A stretch of DNA of 24,087 nucleotides from a virus. A model generated the notes under the pieces. It was not told the origin of the DNA and did not search any database. It saw nothing but the letters and a program-made list of their open reading frames with translations. Location of the stretch: positions 1 through 24,087 of the IMG/VR virus record IMGVR_UViG_3300047444_000714, one strand, 5' to 3'. Shown in pieces: positions 10,876 to 18,222 of the stretch; position 1 is the stretch's first letter; every line of letters starts with the position of its first letter. The position numbers were made by a program, and so were the translations under genes.

Positions 10876-11076
10876 ATGTACTGGCTCATTCAACTCATCG
10901 TCATCCTGGTCCTGGTCGGCCTGGTGCTGTGGATCGTCTCGCAGATCCCGATGGACCCCGTTATCGCGCGCATCATCCGCGTGATCGTGATCGTCGTCGT
11001 CTGCGTGTGGTTGCTGTATCTGCTGGTGGGCTTGTTTGGTGCTGTTGGTATTCCGAATCCGCCCCTGAGGCGTTGA
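10876..11076 (+). CDS. Small two-span membrane protein (Thivi_2564-like)
   Basis: This 66-residue protein has two hydrophobic helices, about residues 3-23 (WLIQLIVILVLVGLVLWIVS) and 35-58 (IRVIVIVVVCVWLLYLLVGL). They are separated by the short loop QIPMDPVIARI. The IPMDP-x-I-xx-I loop followed by a second helix with V-x-WLL is what I associate with the Thivi_2564 family of small bacterial and phage membrane proteins of unknown function. GGAGTGAAGG precedes the ATG. It could be a host-derived membrane modulator; a holin role is conceivable from topology but there is no lysis gene next to it. Confidence 0.72.
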   Translation: MYWLIQLIVILVLVGLVLWIVSQIPMDPVIARIIRVIVIVVVCVWLLYLLVGLFGAVGIPNPPLRR

Positions 11077-11079
11077 TCG

Positions 11080-11113
11080 AAAACAAAAGCGCCGCCCCCC
11101 GAAGAAGCGGCGC
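11080..11113 (-). terminator. Leftward intrinsic terminator-like hairpin
   Basis: GCGCCGC (11089-11095) and GCGGCGC (11107-11113) form a 7-bp GC stem with an 11-base loop. Read leftward it is followed by TTTTGTTTT (11080-11088), a good intrinsic terminator. Read rightward there is no T tract. No leftward gene is seen between here and the recombinase, so it may block antisense transcripts. Confidence 0.55.
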
Positions 11114-11211
11114 GGCAAGTTCCCAGTAAACTCTTTCGCTCGAATTGATAGACGGTACTGGCGTGAAAAATGGTACTCGACGGCTGCACTCGTTGACTGC
11201 ACACTGACCGT

Positions 11212-11859
11212 ATGAATGCAGCTATCTACGCAAGAGTCAGCACCACTGATCAGAACTGCGAAATGCAACTGACCGAATTACGGACGTACTGCGAACGTCG
11301 CGGGTGGACCATCTCCGCGGAATACGTCGATACCGGATGGAGCGGCGCCAAGGCCTCGAGGCCGCAATTGAACCAGCTGAAGCAGGACGCCAGGAAGCGG
11401 CGCTTCGACGTGGTGATCGTCTGGAAGTTGGACCGTTGGGGCAGGAGCGTCACCGACTCGATCGCCGGCATCCAGGAGCTCGTCAGCCTCGGGGTGCGGT
11501 GGATCGCGGTTACGCAGAACCTGGACACCGACGAGTCGAACCCGATGGCGCGGTTCCTCCTGCACATCATGGCCGCGTTCGCCGAACTCGAGCGGGAGAT
11601 GATTCGGGAGCGGGTGCGGGACGGTATGAGGCAGCACCGGACCAACGTGAAGGCTGGCAGGCTGGGCAAGGACCTGCACACGAAGTCCGGCAAGGATCTG
11701 CCGGCGGGACGGCCACCGAAGATATTCCCGCGGGATGAGGCCGCCGAACTGCGCGCCGGGGGCATGAGCTGGCGCGACATCGGGGAAGCCCTCAACGTGC
11801 CGTTTGCGACGGTCCGCCGGGCCCTCGCGAATGCCGCCCCACCCCCAGGTGTGTCATAA
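11212..11859 (+). CDS. Small serine recombinase (resolvase/invertase type)
   Basis: This 215-residue protein has the N-terminal catalytic domain of small serine recombinases. AIYARVST carries Arg8 and catalytic Ser10, GWSGAKASRPQL follows, and KLDRWGRS includes Asp74, Arg75 and Arg78. Residues 120-150 form the long dimer helix (LEREMIRERVRDGMRQHR). A C-terminal helix-turn-helix follows at about 185-210 (AAELRAGGMSWRDIGEALNVPFATVRRAL). The length is that of Gin/Tn3-resolvase-type enzymes, which invert or resolve DNA, and not of large serine integrases. No ribosome-binding site precedes the ATG. Short repeats in front of it (GGTACT at 11154 and 11172; CTGCAC at 11184 and 11197) could be parts of a recombination or control site. 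Confidence 0.9.
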   Translation: MNAAIYARVSTTDQNCEMQLTELRTYCERRGWTISAEYVDTGWSGAKASRPQLNQLKQDARKRRFDVVIVWKLDRWGRSVTDSIAGIQELVSLGVRWIAVTQNLDTDESNPMARFLLHIMAAFAELEREMIRERVRDGMRQHRTNVKAGRLGKDLHTKSGKDLPAGRPPKIFPRDEAAELRAGGMSWRDIGEALNVPFATVRRALANAAPPPGVS

Positions 11860-11974
11860 ACCTGTTTTTGAACCCCCTATCCGATGTTGATAATAAAGGA
11901 CGACTTACGGCATTTTAGGGCCGTGTTGGAACGTGTACCTTTCGACACCGGGCGGGTAGAAAACGGTAGGTCCG

Positions 11975-11995
11975 GTGGCTCGTCCGGTGAGCCAC
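11975..11995. repeat. Stem-loop upstream of terS
   Basis: GTGGCTC (11975-11981) and GAGCCAC (11989-11995) form a 7-bp stem around a 7-base loop. It lies in the 360-bp non-coding gap between the recombinase and terminase genes, next to a larger dyad. Confidence 0.55.
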
Positions 11996-12003
11996 TGGGG
12001 CGG

Positions 12004-12037
12004 GCGCCGGTGGCGGGCGGCCGCCTGCCGGCGGCGC
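12004..12037. repeat. 34-bp GC-rich dyad upstream of terS
   Basis: The sequence folds back on its centre at 12020/12021. Of 17 arm positions, 14 are Watson-Crick, two are G-T and one is a G-G mismatch. It is almost pure G and C and is not followed by a T tract, so it is not a typical terminator. It is a candidate protein-binding or packaging site. Confidence 0.6.
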
Positions 12038-12072
12038 ATTTAGACGTGTTTGGACAGCATAAAAAAAGAGAA

Positions 12073-12225
12073 ATGGCACATTCGTGCCGTCACAGTGATG
12101 AATTACCGGGCAGTGGAAAGGGCCGAATGACTGCGGAAAGTTACACCACAAAAAAAGGGATATGTCGCAACCCTGCCCGCTTCAATGAGGCCGCAGTCAT
12201 CCAGCGCACCCAGTATATTACGTGA
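12073..12225 (+). CDS. Possible 50-residue ORF coupled to terS
   Basis: ATG at 12073 is preceded by a purine-rich A/G tract, and the stop at 12223-12225 overlaps the terS GTG as GTGA. A second in-frame ATG at 12127 has a better site (GGAAAGGG) and would give 32 residues. The sequence has no motif (MAHSCRHSDELPGSGKGRMT, then ESYTTKKG). The coupled overlap is the main reason to list it. Confidence 0.35.
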   Translation: MAHSCRHSDELPGSGKGRMTAESYTTKKGICRNPARFNEAAVIQRTQYIT

Positions 12226-12572
12226 CGGCAAAACAACGTGCTTTCCTGGCTGCTTACGGCAAAACGGGGATTATCGGCGACTCCGCCAGGAAGGCAAAGA
12301 TCGCCCGCCAGGATCACTACAACTGGCTGCCGAATTCGGAATACGCCGCGGCGTTCGAAGCCGCCCGTGAAGAATCGATTGAACTCCTCGAAAAGTCCGT
12401 CCGCCAGCGGGCGATGCGGGCCAGGAAACCGAGCGATCTCTTGTCGATCTTCCTGCTCAAGGCCGCGCGCCCGGAGAAGTATCGGGATAACGCCAAGGTC
12501 GAGATGAGCGGACCTGGTGGTGGGCCTGTAGTGGTGGAAGTGAAGTTCGTTACGCCGAAGCCCAAGTCATGA
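12222..12572 (+). CDS. terS: Terminase small subunit
   Basis: This 116-residue protein starts at GTG 12222. The N-terminus, KQRAFLAAYGKTGIIGDSARKAKIARQDHYNWLPNSEYAAAFEAA, is a helix-turn-helix typical of terminase small subunits, which recognise the packaging start site. A helical oligomerisation segment (EESIELLEKSVRQRAMRARKPSDLLSIFLLKAARPEKYRD) follows, then a Gly/Pro-rich tail that probably contacts the large subunit. It overlaps the terL start as ATGA. The family call comes from the FLAAY-K-G...A...R...HYNW and LK-x-RPEKYR signatures. Confidence 0.9.
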   Translation: MTAKQRAFLAAYGKTGIIGDSARKAKIARQDHYNWLPNSEYAAAFEAAREESIELLEKSVRQRAMRARKPSDLLSIFLLKAARPEKYRDNAKVEMSGPGGGPVVVEVKFVTPKPKS

Positions 12573-13834
12573 TCGAAGCTGAGTTCCCCGACAAGCTGGC
12601 GTTCCTGTTCGACCCGCACCGCTACAAAGTGGCATACGGGGGCCGGGGGGCTTCGAAGAGTTGGAACTTCGCGCGAGCCCTGCTGCTACAGGGAGCCCAG
12701 AAGCCGTTGCGGATTCTTTGTGCGCGCGAGCTTCAGAAGTCGATAGCCGATTCGGTGCATAAACTCTTGTGCGATCAGATCGAGTTGCTGGGGCTGGACC
12801 GCTTCTACAGCATCGAGAAGGCCCGCATCTACGCAGCGAACGGCACCGAGTTCTTCTTCTTCGGCCTGAAGCACAACCCCGACGCGATCAAGAGCGCTGA
12901 AGGCGTGGATATCGTATGGGTCGAGGAAGCGCAGTCGGTTTCGCACGAATCGTTCAAGATGCTGATACCGACGATCCGCAAAGAGGGATCGGAGATCTGG
13001 CTGTCGTTCAATCCGGAACTTGAAACCGACGCCGTATACGAGCGCTTCGTGACGTCGCCGGCGCCCCCGGACAGCGTAGTGGTGAAGATCAACTACGATG
13101 ACAACCCGTGGTTTCCCGAAGCGCTCCGGAAGGAGATGGAGCATACCCGCGCGACCGACCCCGACGAGTTCAACCATGTCTGGGAAGGGTGCGTTATTTC
13201 GTTGCTCAAGAGCGCGATTTACGCCAACGAACTACGGGCAGTTGACCGCGAGGGCCGCATCCGGAGCGTGCCCTATGATCCGGTGCGCCCCGTCGACTGC
13301 TTCTGGGACCTCGGCTACGGCGACATGACCGCGATCTGGTTCGCGCAGAGCTTCCCGTTCGAGTACCGGCTGATCGACTACATCGAGGACTCGGGACGGA
13401 ATATCCAGTGGTATCTCCAACAGATGCAGTCCCGCGGGTACGTCTACGGAACCGACTGGCTGCCGTGGGACCTCGGCCTGCACGCGGCGGCGATGGGCTC
13501 GGGCAAGTCGATCGAGGAGCTGATGAGGCTGGCCGGCCGCAAGGTCCGTATCCTGCCCAAGCTGCCGGTAGTGGACGGCATCAACGCGGCGAGGACCATC
13601 TTCCCGATGTGCTGGTTCGACCAGGAGCGGTGCGCGGAGGGTTTACGGGCATTGCGGCTATACCGCTACGGCGAGATTAAGACCACCGAGCACGTCAGCA
13701 GGGATCCGCTTCACGACCGTAATTCCCACGGTGCCGACAGTTTTCGTTATTTCGCCGTCGGCATCAAGCAGCCGAAGCCCACGGTAGTTCCGCCGGCGCG
13801 GCCTCCGCTAAGGCCGGTGAGTGCTTGGTCGTAA
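12569..13834 (+). CDS. terL: Terminase large subunit (PBSX/terminase_3 type)
   Basis: This 421-residue DNA-packaging motor has an N-terminal ATPase and a C-terminal nuclease. Walker A is GGRGASKS (24-31). Walker B is VDIVWVEE (113-120), ending in the catalytic acidic pair. The coupling motif region is WLSFNPE (144-150). The RNase H-like nuclease has acidic residues at Asp247 and Asp252 (FWDLGYGD), Asp301 (WDLGLH) and Asp390 (HGADSFRY). The length and motifs fit the PBSX-type large terminase family, which cuts concatemers and translocates DNA into the prohead. It is translationally coupled to terS. A Pro-rich tail ends the protein. Confidence 0.96.
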   Translation: MIEAEFPDKLAFLFDPHRYKVAYGGRGASKSWNFARALLLQGAQKPLRILCARELQKSIADSVHKLLCDQIELLGLDRFYSIEKARIYAANGTEFFFFGLKHNPDAIKSAEGVDIVWVEEAQSVSHESFKMLIPTIRKEGSEIWLSFNPELETDAVYERFVTSPAPPDSVVVKINYDDNPWFPEALRKEMEHTRATDPDEFNHVWEGCVISLLKSAIYANELRAVDREGRIRSVPYDPVRPVDCFWDLGYGDMTAIWFAQSFPFEYRLIDYIEDSGRNIQWYLQQMQSRGYVYGTDWLPWDLGLHAAAMGSGKSIEELMRLAGRKVRILPKLPVVDGINAARTIFPMCWFDQERCAEGLRALRLYRYGEIKTTEHVSRDPLHDRNSHGADSFRYFAVGIKQPKPTVVPPARPPLRPVSAWS

Positions 13835-13914
13835 ATGCCCCTGGATGGGGCGAAGGCAGGTTGCGGGCGGTAACGGGCAGAGGCGGGCGGCTTGTTGAAG
13901 GAGGAAAGAACATT

Positions 13915-14118
13915 ATGGCAGAGCTGAGCGCGAAAGCGAGAAAGAAGCTGCCCGCGAGCGTGTTTGCAGGACCGGACCGGAGTTACCCGATACCGGATAA
14001 GACTCACGCCAGTAACGCGAAGGCCAGGGCCACGCAGATGCTCGCCAAGGGAAAACTATCCGCGAGTGCTGCGAGCCGCATCAGAGCCCGCGCAAACGCG
14101 ATTCTCGGTAGCAAGTGA
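13915..14118 (+). CDS. Small basic phage protein
   Basis: The ATG at 13915 has a near-perfect AAGGAGGAAAG upstream, giving 67 residues; an upstream start at 13825 would overlap terL. The sequence LSAKARKKLPASVFAGPDRS, followed by YPIPDKTHASNAKARATQML, is a recurrent phage motif. In it a K-x-R-x-x-LP-x-x-FAGP-x-RSYPI-x-D-x-x-HA core is followed by helical Ala/Arg-rich residues. Its function is unknown; the position suggests a virion or assembly component. An 80-bp gap separates it from terL. Confidence 0.8.
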   Translation: MAELSAKARKKLPASVFAGPDRSYPIPDKTHASNAKARATQMLAKGKLSASAASRIRARANAILGSK

Positions 14119-14396
14119 TGAAGGTTCGGACGAAGTACGGGACACAGCACGTTGTTCAGATGCAGCTTATCAGGGGCGGCAGAATCGCTATCGCCCACTG
14201 CCAGACGAATCTCTTTGATCAGGGCGACCTCAAGGAGCTGAACGCATACCTCAACAAGCTGGCGGCCAAGGACTATATCAGCCCAAAAGCCGCAGCCAGG
14301 AATATCGCCGAAGCGAAGCGCATGTTGGCGTTGGACCGAAAAGTCAAGGCCGCGGGTATGCATTCGCCAATCGTCGCCGCTGGAGGGAAATTATGA
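14118..14396 (+). CDS. Small phage protein between terminase and portal
   Basis: This 92-residue protein can start at ATG 14118 (TGATG overlap with the previous stop) or at the in-frame GTG 14115. The first part is beta-rich (TKYGTQHVVQMQLIRGGRIAIAHCQT) and the second helical (LKELNAYLNKLAAKDYISPKAAARNIAEAKRMLAL). The family is not recognised. It is coupled with both neighbours. A possible role in head assembly comes from position only. Confidence 0.75.
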   Translation: MKVRTKYGTQHVVQMQLIRGGRIAIAHCQTNLFDQGDLKELNAYLNKLAAKDYISPKAAARNIAEAKRMLALDRKVKAAGMHSPIVAAGGKL

Positions 14397-14659
14397 AGAG
14401 CACGCTACACCGTCTCGAGATCGCGCCGTCCAGTAACGGCGGTTTCACCGTCACCCACCATATGAAGCCCATGCCCACGCACAGCCGCGGTTCAGCGTTC
14501 GGGGGCATGTCCATGTCGAGCGCAGAACCGAAAGTTCACACGTTCGGGAAGGGCGAGCACGCCGCGCTCACGGCACATCTCGCGAAGGCCTTGGGGCTAT
14601 CGAACGCCGGCGAGGAGCAGGAAGAGGCCGACACCGGCAAGGAGAAAATCCAGGCGTGA
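14393..14659 (+). CDS. Small phage protein of a recurrent virion-region family
   Basis: This 88-residue protein begins MKSTLHRLEIAPSSNGGFTV, then TVTHHMKP, and ends with HTFGKGEHAALTAHLAKALGL and a Glu-rich tail. The L-H-R-L/I-E-I-x-P-x-x-N-G-G-x-T-V-x-H pattern plus a C-terminal FG-x-x-E...AHLA-x-x-L-G helix is one I know from many environmental phages, located near terminase or portal genes. It has no known function. It overlaps the previous and following genes by 4 bp. Confidence 0.78.
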   Translation: MKSTLHRLEIAPSSNGGFTVTHHMKPMPTHSRGSAFGGMSMSSAEPKVHTFGKGEHAALTAHLAKALGLSNAGEEQEEADTGKEKIQA

Positions 14660-15300
14660 CGGGAGCGGATCGCGCGGAAGTAAACCGGTTCCTCCAACGC
14701 CACGGGTTCGGCGAGCTGTCCGACCGCGGGCTATTGCCGCAACTCGCGCTCTGCATCGAGGACGAGACGACGCTCAAGCGCATCCTGAACCTTACGGCGC
14801 CCGAGGAGCGGACGACGTGTTACGAGGCGTTACGGCCCTTCCTACGCTTTGTACCGCGCCCTCTGGACGTGCTGCTCTCCGAGATCGCGATGGACGCGGA
14901 GATCCGGCAGCTTCCCGTGATTACGGAAAATGGCGGATTGCGTGCGTTCAACGTGCCGGAGGTGCAGAGCGCGGTGGACAAGGCTATGGCTACCGGCACG
15001 CTGGAGTTGATGTGTGGGCGATGCACTTTCGCGCAGCAGATTCCCGCGATCAGCCGTGAGTTCGCGATGCAACTGGCGCTGGAGCAGGGATGGACGCAGA
15101 AGGCCGCTGTGCTGCGATGCCCGACGTGCAGCGAGTTGCTGGGGATGCCGGCGTGGAAGCTGGAGGTGCAATATGCCGTGGACACCGAGACAGGTTCGAC
15201 TACTTCTATCGAAGGCCTCACCACTGACGCCGCAGCAGCAGGACAAGATGAAGGCCGAGTTACACCGGGACCCGTCGATGGGCAGGAAGCGCAAGGGTAG
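14656..15300 (+). CDS. Zinc-ribbon phage protein with overlapped 3' end
   Basis: This 214-residue protein starts at GTG 14656, coupled as GTGA. The N-terminal half is helical (residues 5-80), with a phage-typical ERTTCYEALRPFLRFVPRPLD. Two Cys pairs, Cys120-x2-Cys123 (CGRC) and Cys155-x2-Cys158 (CPTC), make a split zinc ribbon. The last 42 codons share DNA with a second gene in another frame (15173-15328), and the protein there is low in complexity (STTSIEGLTTDAAAAGQDEG), as often seen when one frame of an overlap is the younger. Its function is unknown; it may be an internal virion or nucleic-acid-binding protein. Confidence 0.8.
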   Translation: MTGADRAEVNRFLQRHGFGELSDRGLLPQLALCIEDETTLKRILNLTAPEERTTCYEALRPFLRFVPRPLDVLLSEIAMDAEIRQLPVITENGGLRAFNVPEVQSAVDKAMATGTLELMCGRCTFAQQIPAISREFAMQLALEQGWTQKAAVLRCPTCSELLGMPAWKLEVQYAVDTETGSTTSIEGLTTDAAAAGQDEGRVTPGPVDGQEAQG

Positions 15301-15328
15301 CGCGGCGTTGAAGAAGCCTCCTGGCTAA
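15173..15328 (+). CDS. 51-residue basic protein nested out of frame
   Basis: ATG at 15173 has TGGAGGT about six bases upstream. The product starts MPWTPRQVRLLLSKASPLTP and continues QQQDKMKAELHRDPSMGRKRKGSAALKK. I recognise this MPWT-x-x-QVR-x-LLS-x-x-SPLT...KMK-x-ELH-x-x-P-x-x-G-x-x-KKG signature from many phages and prophages, usually a small protein near the portal. It overlaps the zinc-ribbon gene by 128 bp in a different frame. Its TAA stop overlaps the leftward moron's TAG in the shared bases CTAA. It is basic and helical, so nucleic-acid binding is plausible. Confidence 0.85.
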   Translation: MPWTPRQVRLLLSKASPLTPQQQDKMKAELHRDPSMGRKRKGSAALKKPPG

Positions 15329-15759
15329 CTCGCCTTGTCGGCAATATGCGAATGCTTCAGCCTGTTTTCGCGAAACATGTGCCAGGCCTTCTTCCAGTCT
15401 CCCGGGGCAGTCCGGTACAGATCGGAGGCTTGAATCTCCCGAAGGCTCAGACCGGATCCTTCAAGCGCATTCATTGTCCAGGTGAACGATACTTTTCCAA
15501 AGCGAGGCATCCGCGCAGGATACGCAGTATTTAGGACGTCTTCTCTCGTGATTGCCCCGTTTGTACCAGTGCGGTAATTAAGGAAGCAGTTGATGGGTCT
15601 CCCGTGTTCTTCCATCAAGGTGAAGAAAAGCCCCTCGCTGTCAGTCTCTCCGGGCTCCACTGATCGGGGCGTGATCGTTAACTTCGGTTCCTGGCTTTCC
15701 AGAAACCGCGTCAGAACGTCGCGGATTTGCCGTATCAGTTCCAGATAGTCATCGCTCAC
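15325..15759 (-). CDS. Leftward moron gene in the late module
   Basis: This 144-residue protein is encoded against the direction of all surrounding late genes, with noticeably lower GC than them. It starts at GTG 15757-15759. A strong GGGAGGGAG lies too far from it (13 bases) but at the right distance for a four-codon mini-ORF, ATG CCG GTG TGA (15756-15767), whose stop overlaps the GTG. The protein begins MSDDYLELIRQIRDVLTRFL (helical). It then has beta-rich GLFFTLMEEHGRPINCFLNY and FGKVSFTWTMNALEGSGLSLREIQ, ending in a basic helical tail. The family is not recognised. Orientation and composition point to a moron that could be expressed from a prophage. Confidence 0.7.
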   Translation of the reverse strand: MSDDYLELIRQIRDVLTRFLESQEPKLTITPRSVEPGETDSEGLFFTLMEEHGRPINCFLNYRTGTNGAITREDVLNTAYPARMPRFGKVSFTWTMNALEGSGLSLREIQASDLYRTAPGDWKKAWHMFRENRLKHSHIADKAS

Positions 15760-15782
15760 ACCGGCATTGTAACTCCCTCCCC

Positions 15783-17948
15783 GTGGCTAAGAACGAAGAG
15801 CTTTTGCGCGAGATCCAGGAAAACTACAAGCGTGCCTGTAGTTACTGGAAGGACGCCCGCGAAGAGCGCAAGACCGACCTTGCGTATATTTGCGGCGATC
15901 CGTGGACCAAGGCCGAGCGCGATGCCCGCGACGACGCAGGCCGTCCAGTGTGCAATCACGACGAACTCAATCAGTACGTGAACCAGAGCATCAATCAATT
16001 ACGGATCAACAAACGTGGCATCAAGGTCGAGCCCAGCGACGAAGCGACGAGCGACAAAAGTGCGGAGTTGCTGCAAGGGAAGATCAGGGCCATTGAGTAC
16101 GACTCGAACGCCCAGGCCGCGTACCTGTCAGCGGCGCAGAACATGCTCGAAGGCTCTTACGGCTTCTTCCGCATTGGCCGTCGTTGGGCGTCTCAGGACC
16201 CTGACGACCGCAGCCCGGCCGCCTTCGATCAGAAGATCGTCATCAAGAACATCCCGAACCCGGACAGCGTGCTCTACGACTGCGACGTGATGGATCCGGA
16301 CTGGTCGGACGCAGACTGGTGCTTCGTGCTCGAGCCGATGCCCCTCGAAGACTTCAAGCGCGAGTATCCGCACGCCGAGAAAATCGACTTCACGTCTGAA
16401 GACCGCATGAAGTCGCCCGACTGGATCCAGGACAAAACGGTCTTAGTCGCGGAGTACTGGCGGGTGCGGACGAAGCGCTCGAAGCTCTACAAGCTCGCAA
16501 GTGGTGAGATCGTGGACACGCTACCGAAGGGAGAGACCGCGGAGGCCACCAGGGACGTAGACAAGCGCGAAGTCTGGTGCTACCAAACCAACGGCGTCGA
16601 GATCCTGCATGAACCCGAAAAGCCGGAACCGGGCGACCAGATCCCGATCGTGGCCTGTATCGGGATGGAGCGGTGGGTGGACGAAGGCGGCGGCGCGAAG
16701 CGGATGCTGTTCTCGCTCGTTCGGCTGGCGCGGGATCCGCAGAAGACGTTGGCGTACATCGTATCGCAGCAGATGGAGGAGGCCGGACTATCGCCGCGGT
16801 CACCTTATGTCGGATACGTCGGGCAGTTCGAAACGGACCGCGAGGCCTGGGAAGGCGCGACCAAAGTCGCCCACGCGATGCTGCAAGCGGACCCGATACC
16901 GGATAGCTCCAACGGGCAGATTCTGCCGTTGCCGATCAGGAACCCGTTCACGCCGAATTTCGCGGCGTATGAGGTAGCAAAGGATTCCTGCCGGCGTGCG
17001 ATCCAGGCCGCGATGGGCATCTCGCCTTTACCGACGAGCGCACAACGCGAGAACCAGAAGAGCGGTATAGCATTGCAGCGCATCCAGAGCGCTGAGCAGA
17101 CCGGATCGTTTCACTTCGTAGACGGCTTCGAGCGTGCGCTCATGCGGGCCGGCAGGATCATCGACTCGTGGATCCCGACGGTGTACGACCGGGAAGGGCG
17201 CGTCGAGCCGATCCGGACCGCGGACGACACCCAGAAACTCGTGACGCTGAACACGCAGGCGCCGTACCTCGACCAGCAGGGGCAGCAGCAGCACCACATG
17301 CTCGCGGATGGCTCGCACAACGTGACGGTGAGCGTGGGACCGTCGAGCGACTCGCAGAAGGAACGGGCGCAGGACTTCCTCGAGCAGATGATCCCCAACC
17401 TGCCGAATCTGCCGATTCCGCCGCAGAACCAGGCGAAGATCCTGGCGCTGTCGATACAGATGCAGCAGATGGGACCGCGCGGGGACATGATCGCAGAACT
17501 GATATCACCTCCCGCTACCGGTCCGGAGATCCCTCCGCAGATGCAAGCGCAGATGCAGCAGGCACAACAGACCGCCCAACAGCTACATGCCTATGCACAA
17601 TCCCTAGAGGCCGAGATTGTGAAGTTGCAGCAAAAGGAACAGGCGCACGTCGTGGACAACGAGTACAAGCTCCAGTTAGAGCGCATGAAGATCGAGGCGC
17701 AACTCGCCACAGCCGAAATCAATACAAAGGCGCAAGTCATCAGCGAGCGGGTGCAGATGATTAACGACATGTGGGCAAAGCTCCACGATCAGACGCACGA
17801 GGCGGCATTACAATCCGCAGATTTCGCACATGAGGCGAGCCTGAAGGCTATGGATCACGGGCAGCAGGAAGACATGCAGCAGGCGGCCGCACAACAGGCC
17901 GCGCAACAGCCGGACCAGGCGCAGGCTCAAGCGCAGCCGGCGGGATAA
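15783..17948 (+). CDS. Portal protein (P22 gp1-like)
   Basis: This 721-residue protein matches the length of the P22 portal (725). The dodecameric ring sits at one head vertex, gates DNA entry and holds the tail. Diagnostic segments include an N-terminal helix ENYKRACSYWKDAREERKTDLAYICGDPW, then CNHDELNQYVNQSINQLRINKRGIKVEP, PNPDSVLYDCDVMDPDWSDADWCF, and a crown/barrel-like Gln/Ala-rich C-terminal helix (about 580-721). The P22-family call rests on these and on the adjacent scaffold and coat genes. The GTG start has no visible ribosome-binding site and lies only 23 bp from the divergent moron start. Confidence 0.93.
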   Translation: MAKNEELLREIQENYKRACSYWKDAREERKTDLAYICGDPWTKAERDARDDAGRPVCNHDELNQYVNQSINQLRINKRGIKVEPSDEATSDKSAELLQGKIRAIEYDSNAQAAYLSAAQNMLEGSYGFFRIGRRWASQDPDDRSPAAFDQKIVIKNIPNPDSVLYDCDVMDPDWSDADWCFVLEPMPLEDFKREYPHAEKIDFTSEDRMKSPDWIQDKTVLVAEYWRVRTKRSKLYKLASGEIVDTLPKGETAEATRDVDKREVWCYQTNGVEILHEPEKPEPGDQIPIVACIGMERWVDEGGGAKRMLFSLVRLARDPQKTLAYIVSQQMEEAGLSPRSPYVGYVGQFETDREAWEGATKVAHAMLQADPIPDSSNGQILPLPIRNPFTPNFAAYEVAKDSCRRAIQAAMGISPLPTSAQRENQKSGIALQRIQSAEQTGSFHFVDGFERALMRAGRIIDSWIPTVYDREGRVEPIRTADDTQKLVTLNTQAPYLDQQGQQQHHMLADGSHNVTVSVGPSSDSQKERAQDFLEQMIPNLPNLPIPPQNQAKILALSIQMQQMGPRGDMIAELISPPATGPEIPPQMQAQMQQAQQTAQQLHAYAQSLEAEIVKLQQKEQAHVVDNEYKLQLERMKIEAQLATAEINTKAQVISERVQMINDMWAKLHDQTHEAALQSADFAHEASLKAMDHGQQEDMQQAAAQQAAQQPDQAQAQAQPAG

Positions 17949-17949
17949 C

Positions 17950-18222
17950 ATGACAGGCATGACCAGGAAAGAAGTCGATGAGCGCATCGTGGCCCGTTTC
18001 ATGGAACTCGGGTGTACCCGCGAACAGGCCATAAAGCAACTCGAAGGTCCGAAGTGCCCATATATCGGATATGAGGGACAGTTCGATGAGCTTTGGACCC
18101 ATGTCGAGCGAGCGACCCAGGCCATCAAGGCGGCAGACATTTGGCCGAAGCCATGCATACCGGATTTGTCCGCCTATGAACGGGCCAAGAAGAAGTTATG
18201 TCCGAAGAAACCGCAGCAGTAG
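17950..18222 (+). CDS. Small protein between portal and scaffold
   Basis: This 90-residue protein starts at ATG 17950 (second in-frame ATG nearby at 17959), one base after the portal stop. It has an N-terminal helix (RKEVDERIVARFMELGCTREQAIKQL), a CPYIGYEGQFDELWTHVERATQ middle and a basic C-terminus. I do not recognise the family. Its 3' end overlaps the scaffold start by 25 bp in another frame. Position suggests an assembly-related helper. Confidence 0.75.
   Translation: MTGMTRKEVDERIVARFMELGCTREQAIKQLEGPKCPYIGYEGQFDELWTHVERATQAIKAADIWPKPCIPDLSAYERAKKKLCPKKPQQ

Noticed and set aside
13915-15328. Lysis cassette between terminase and portal
   Set aside because: None of these small proteins has a transmembrane segment or an endolysin motif.
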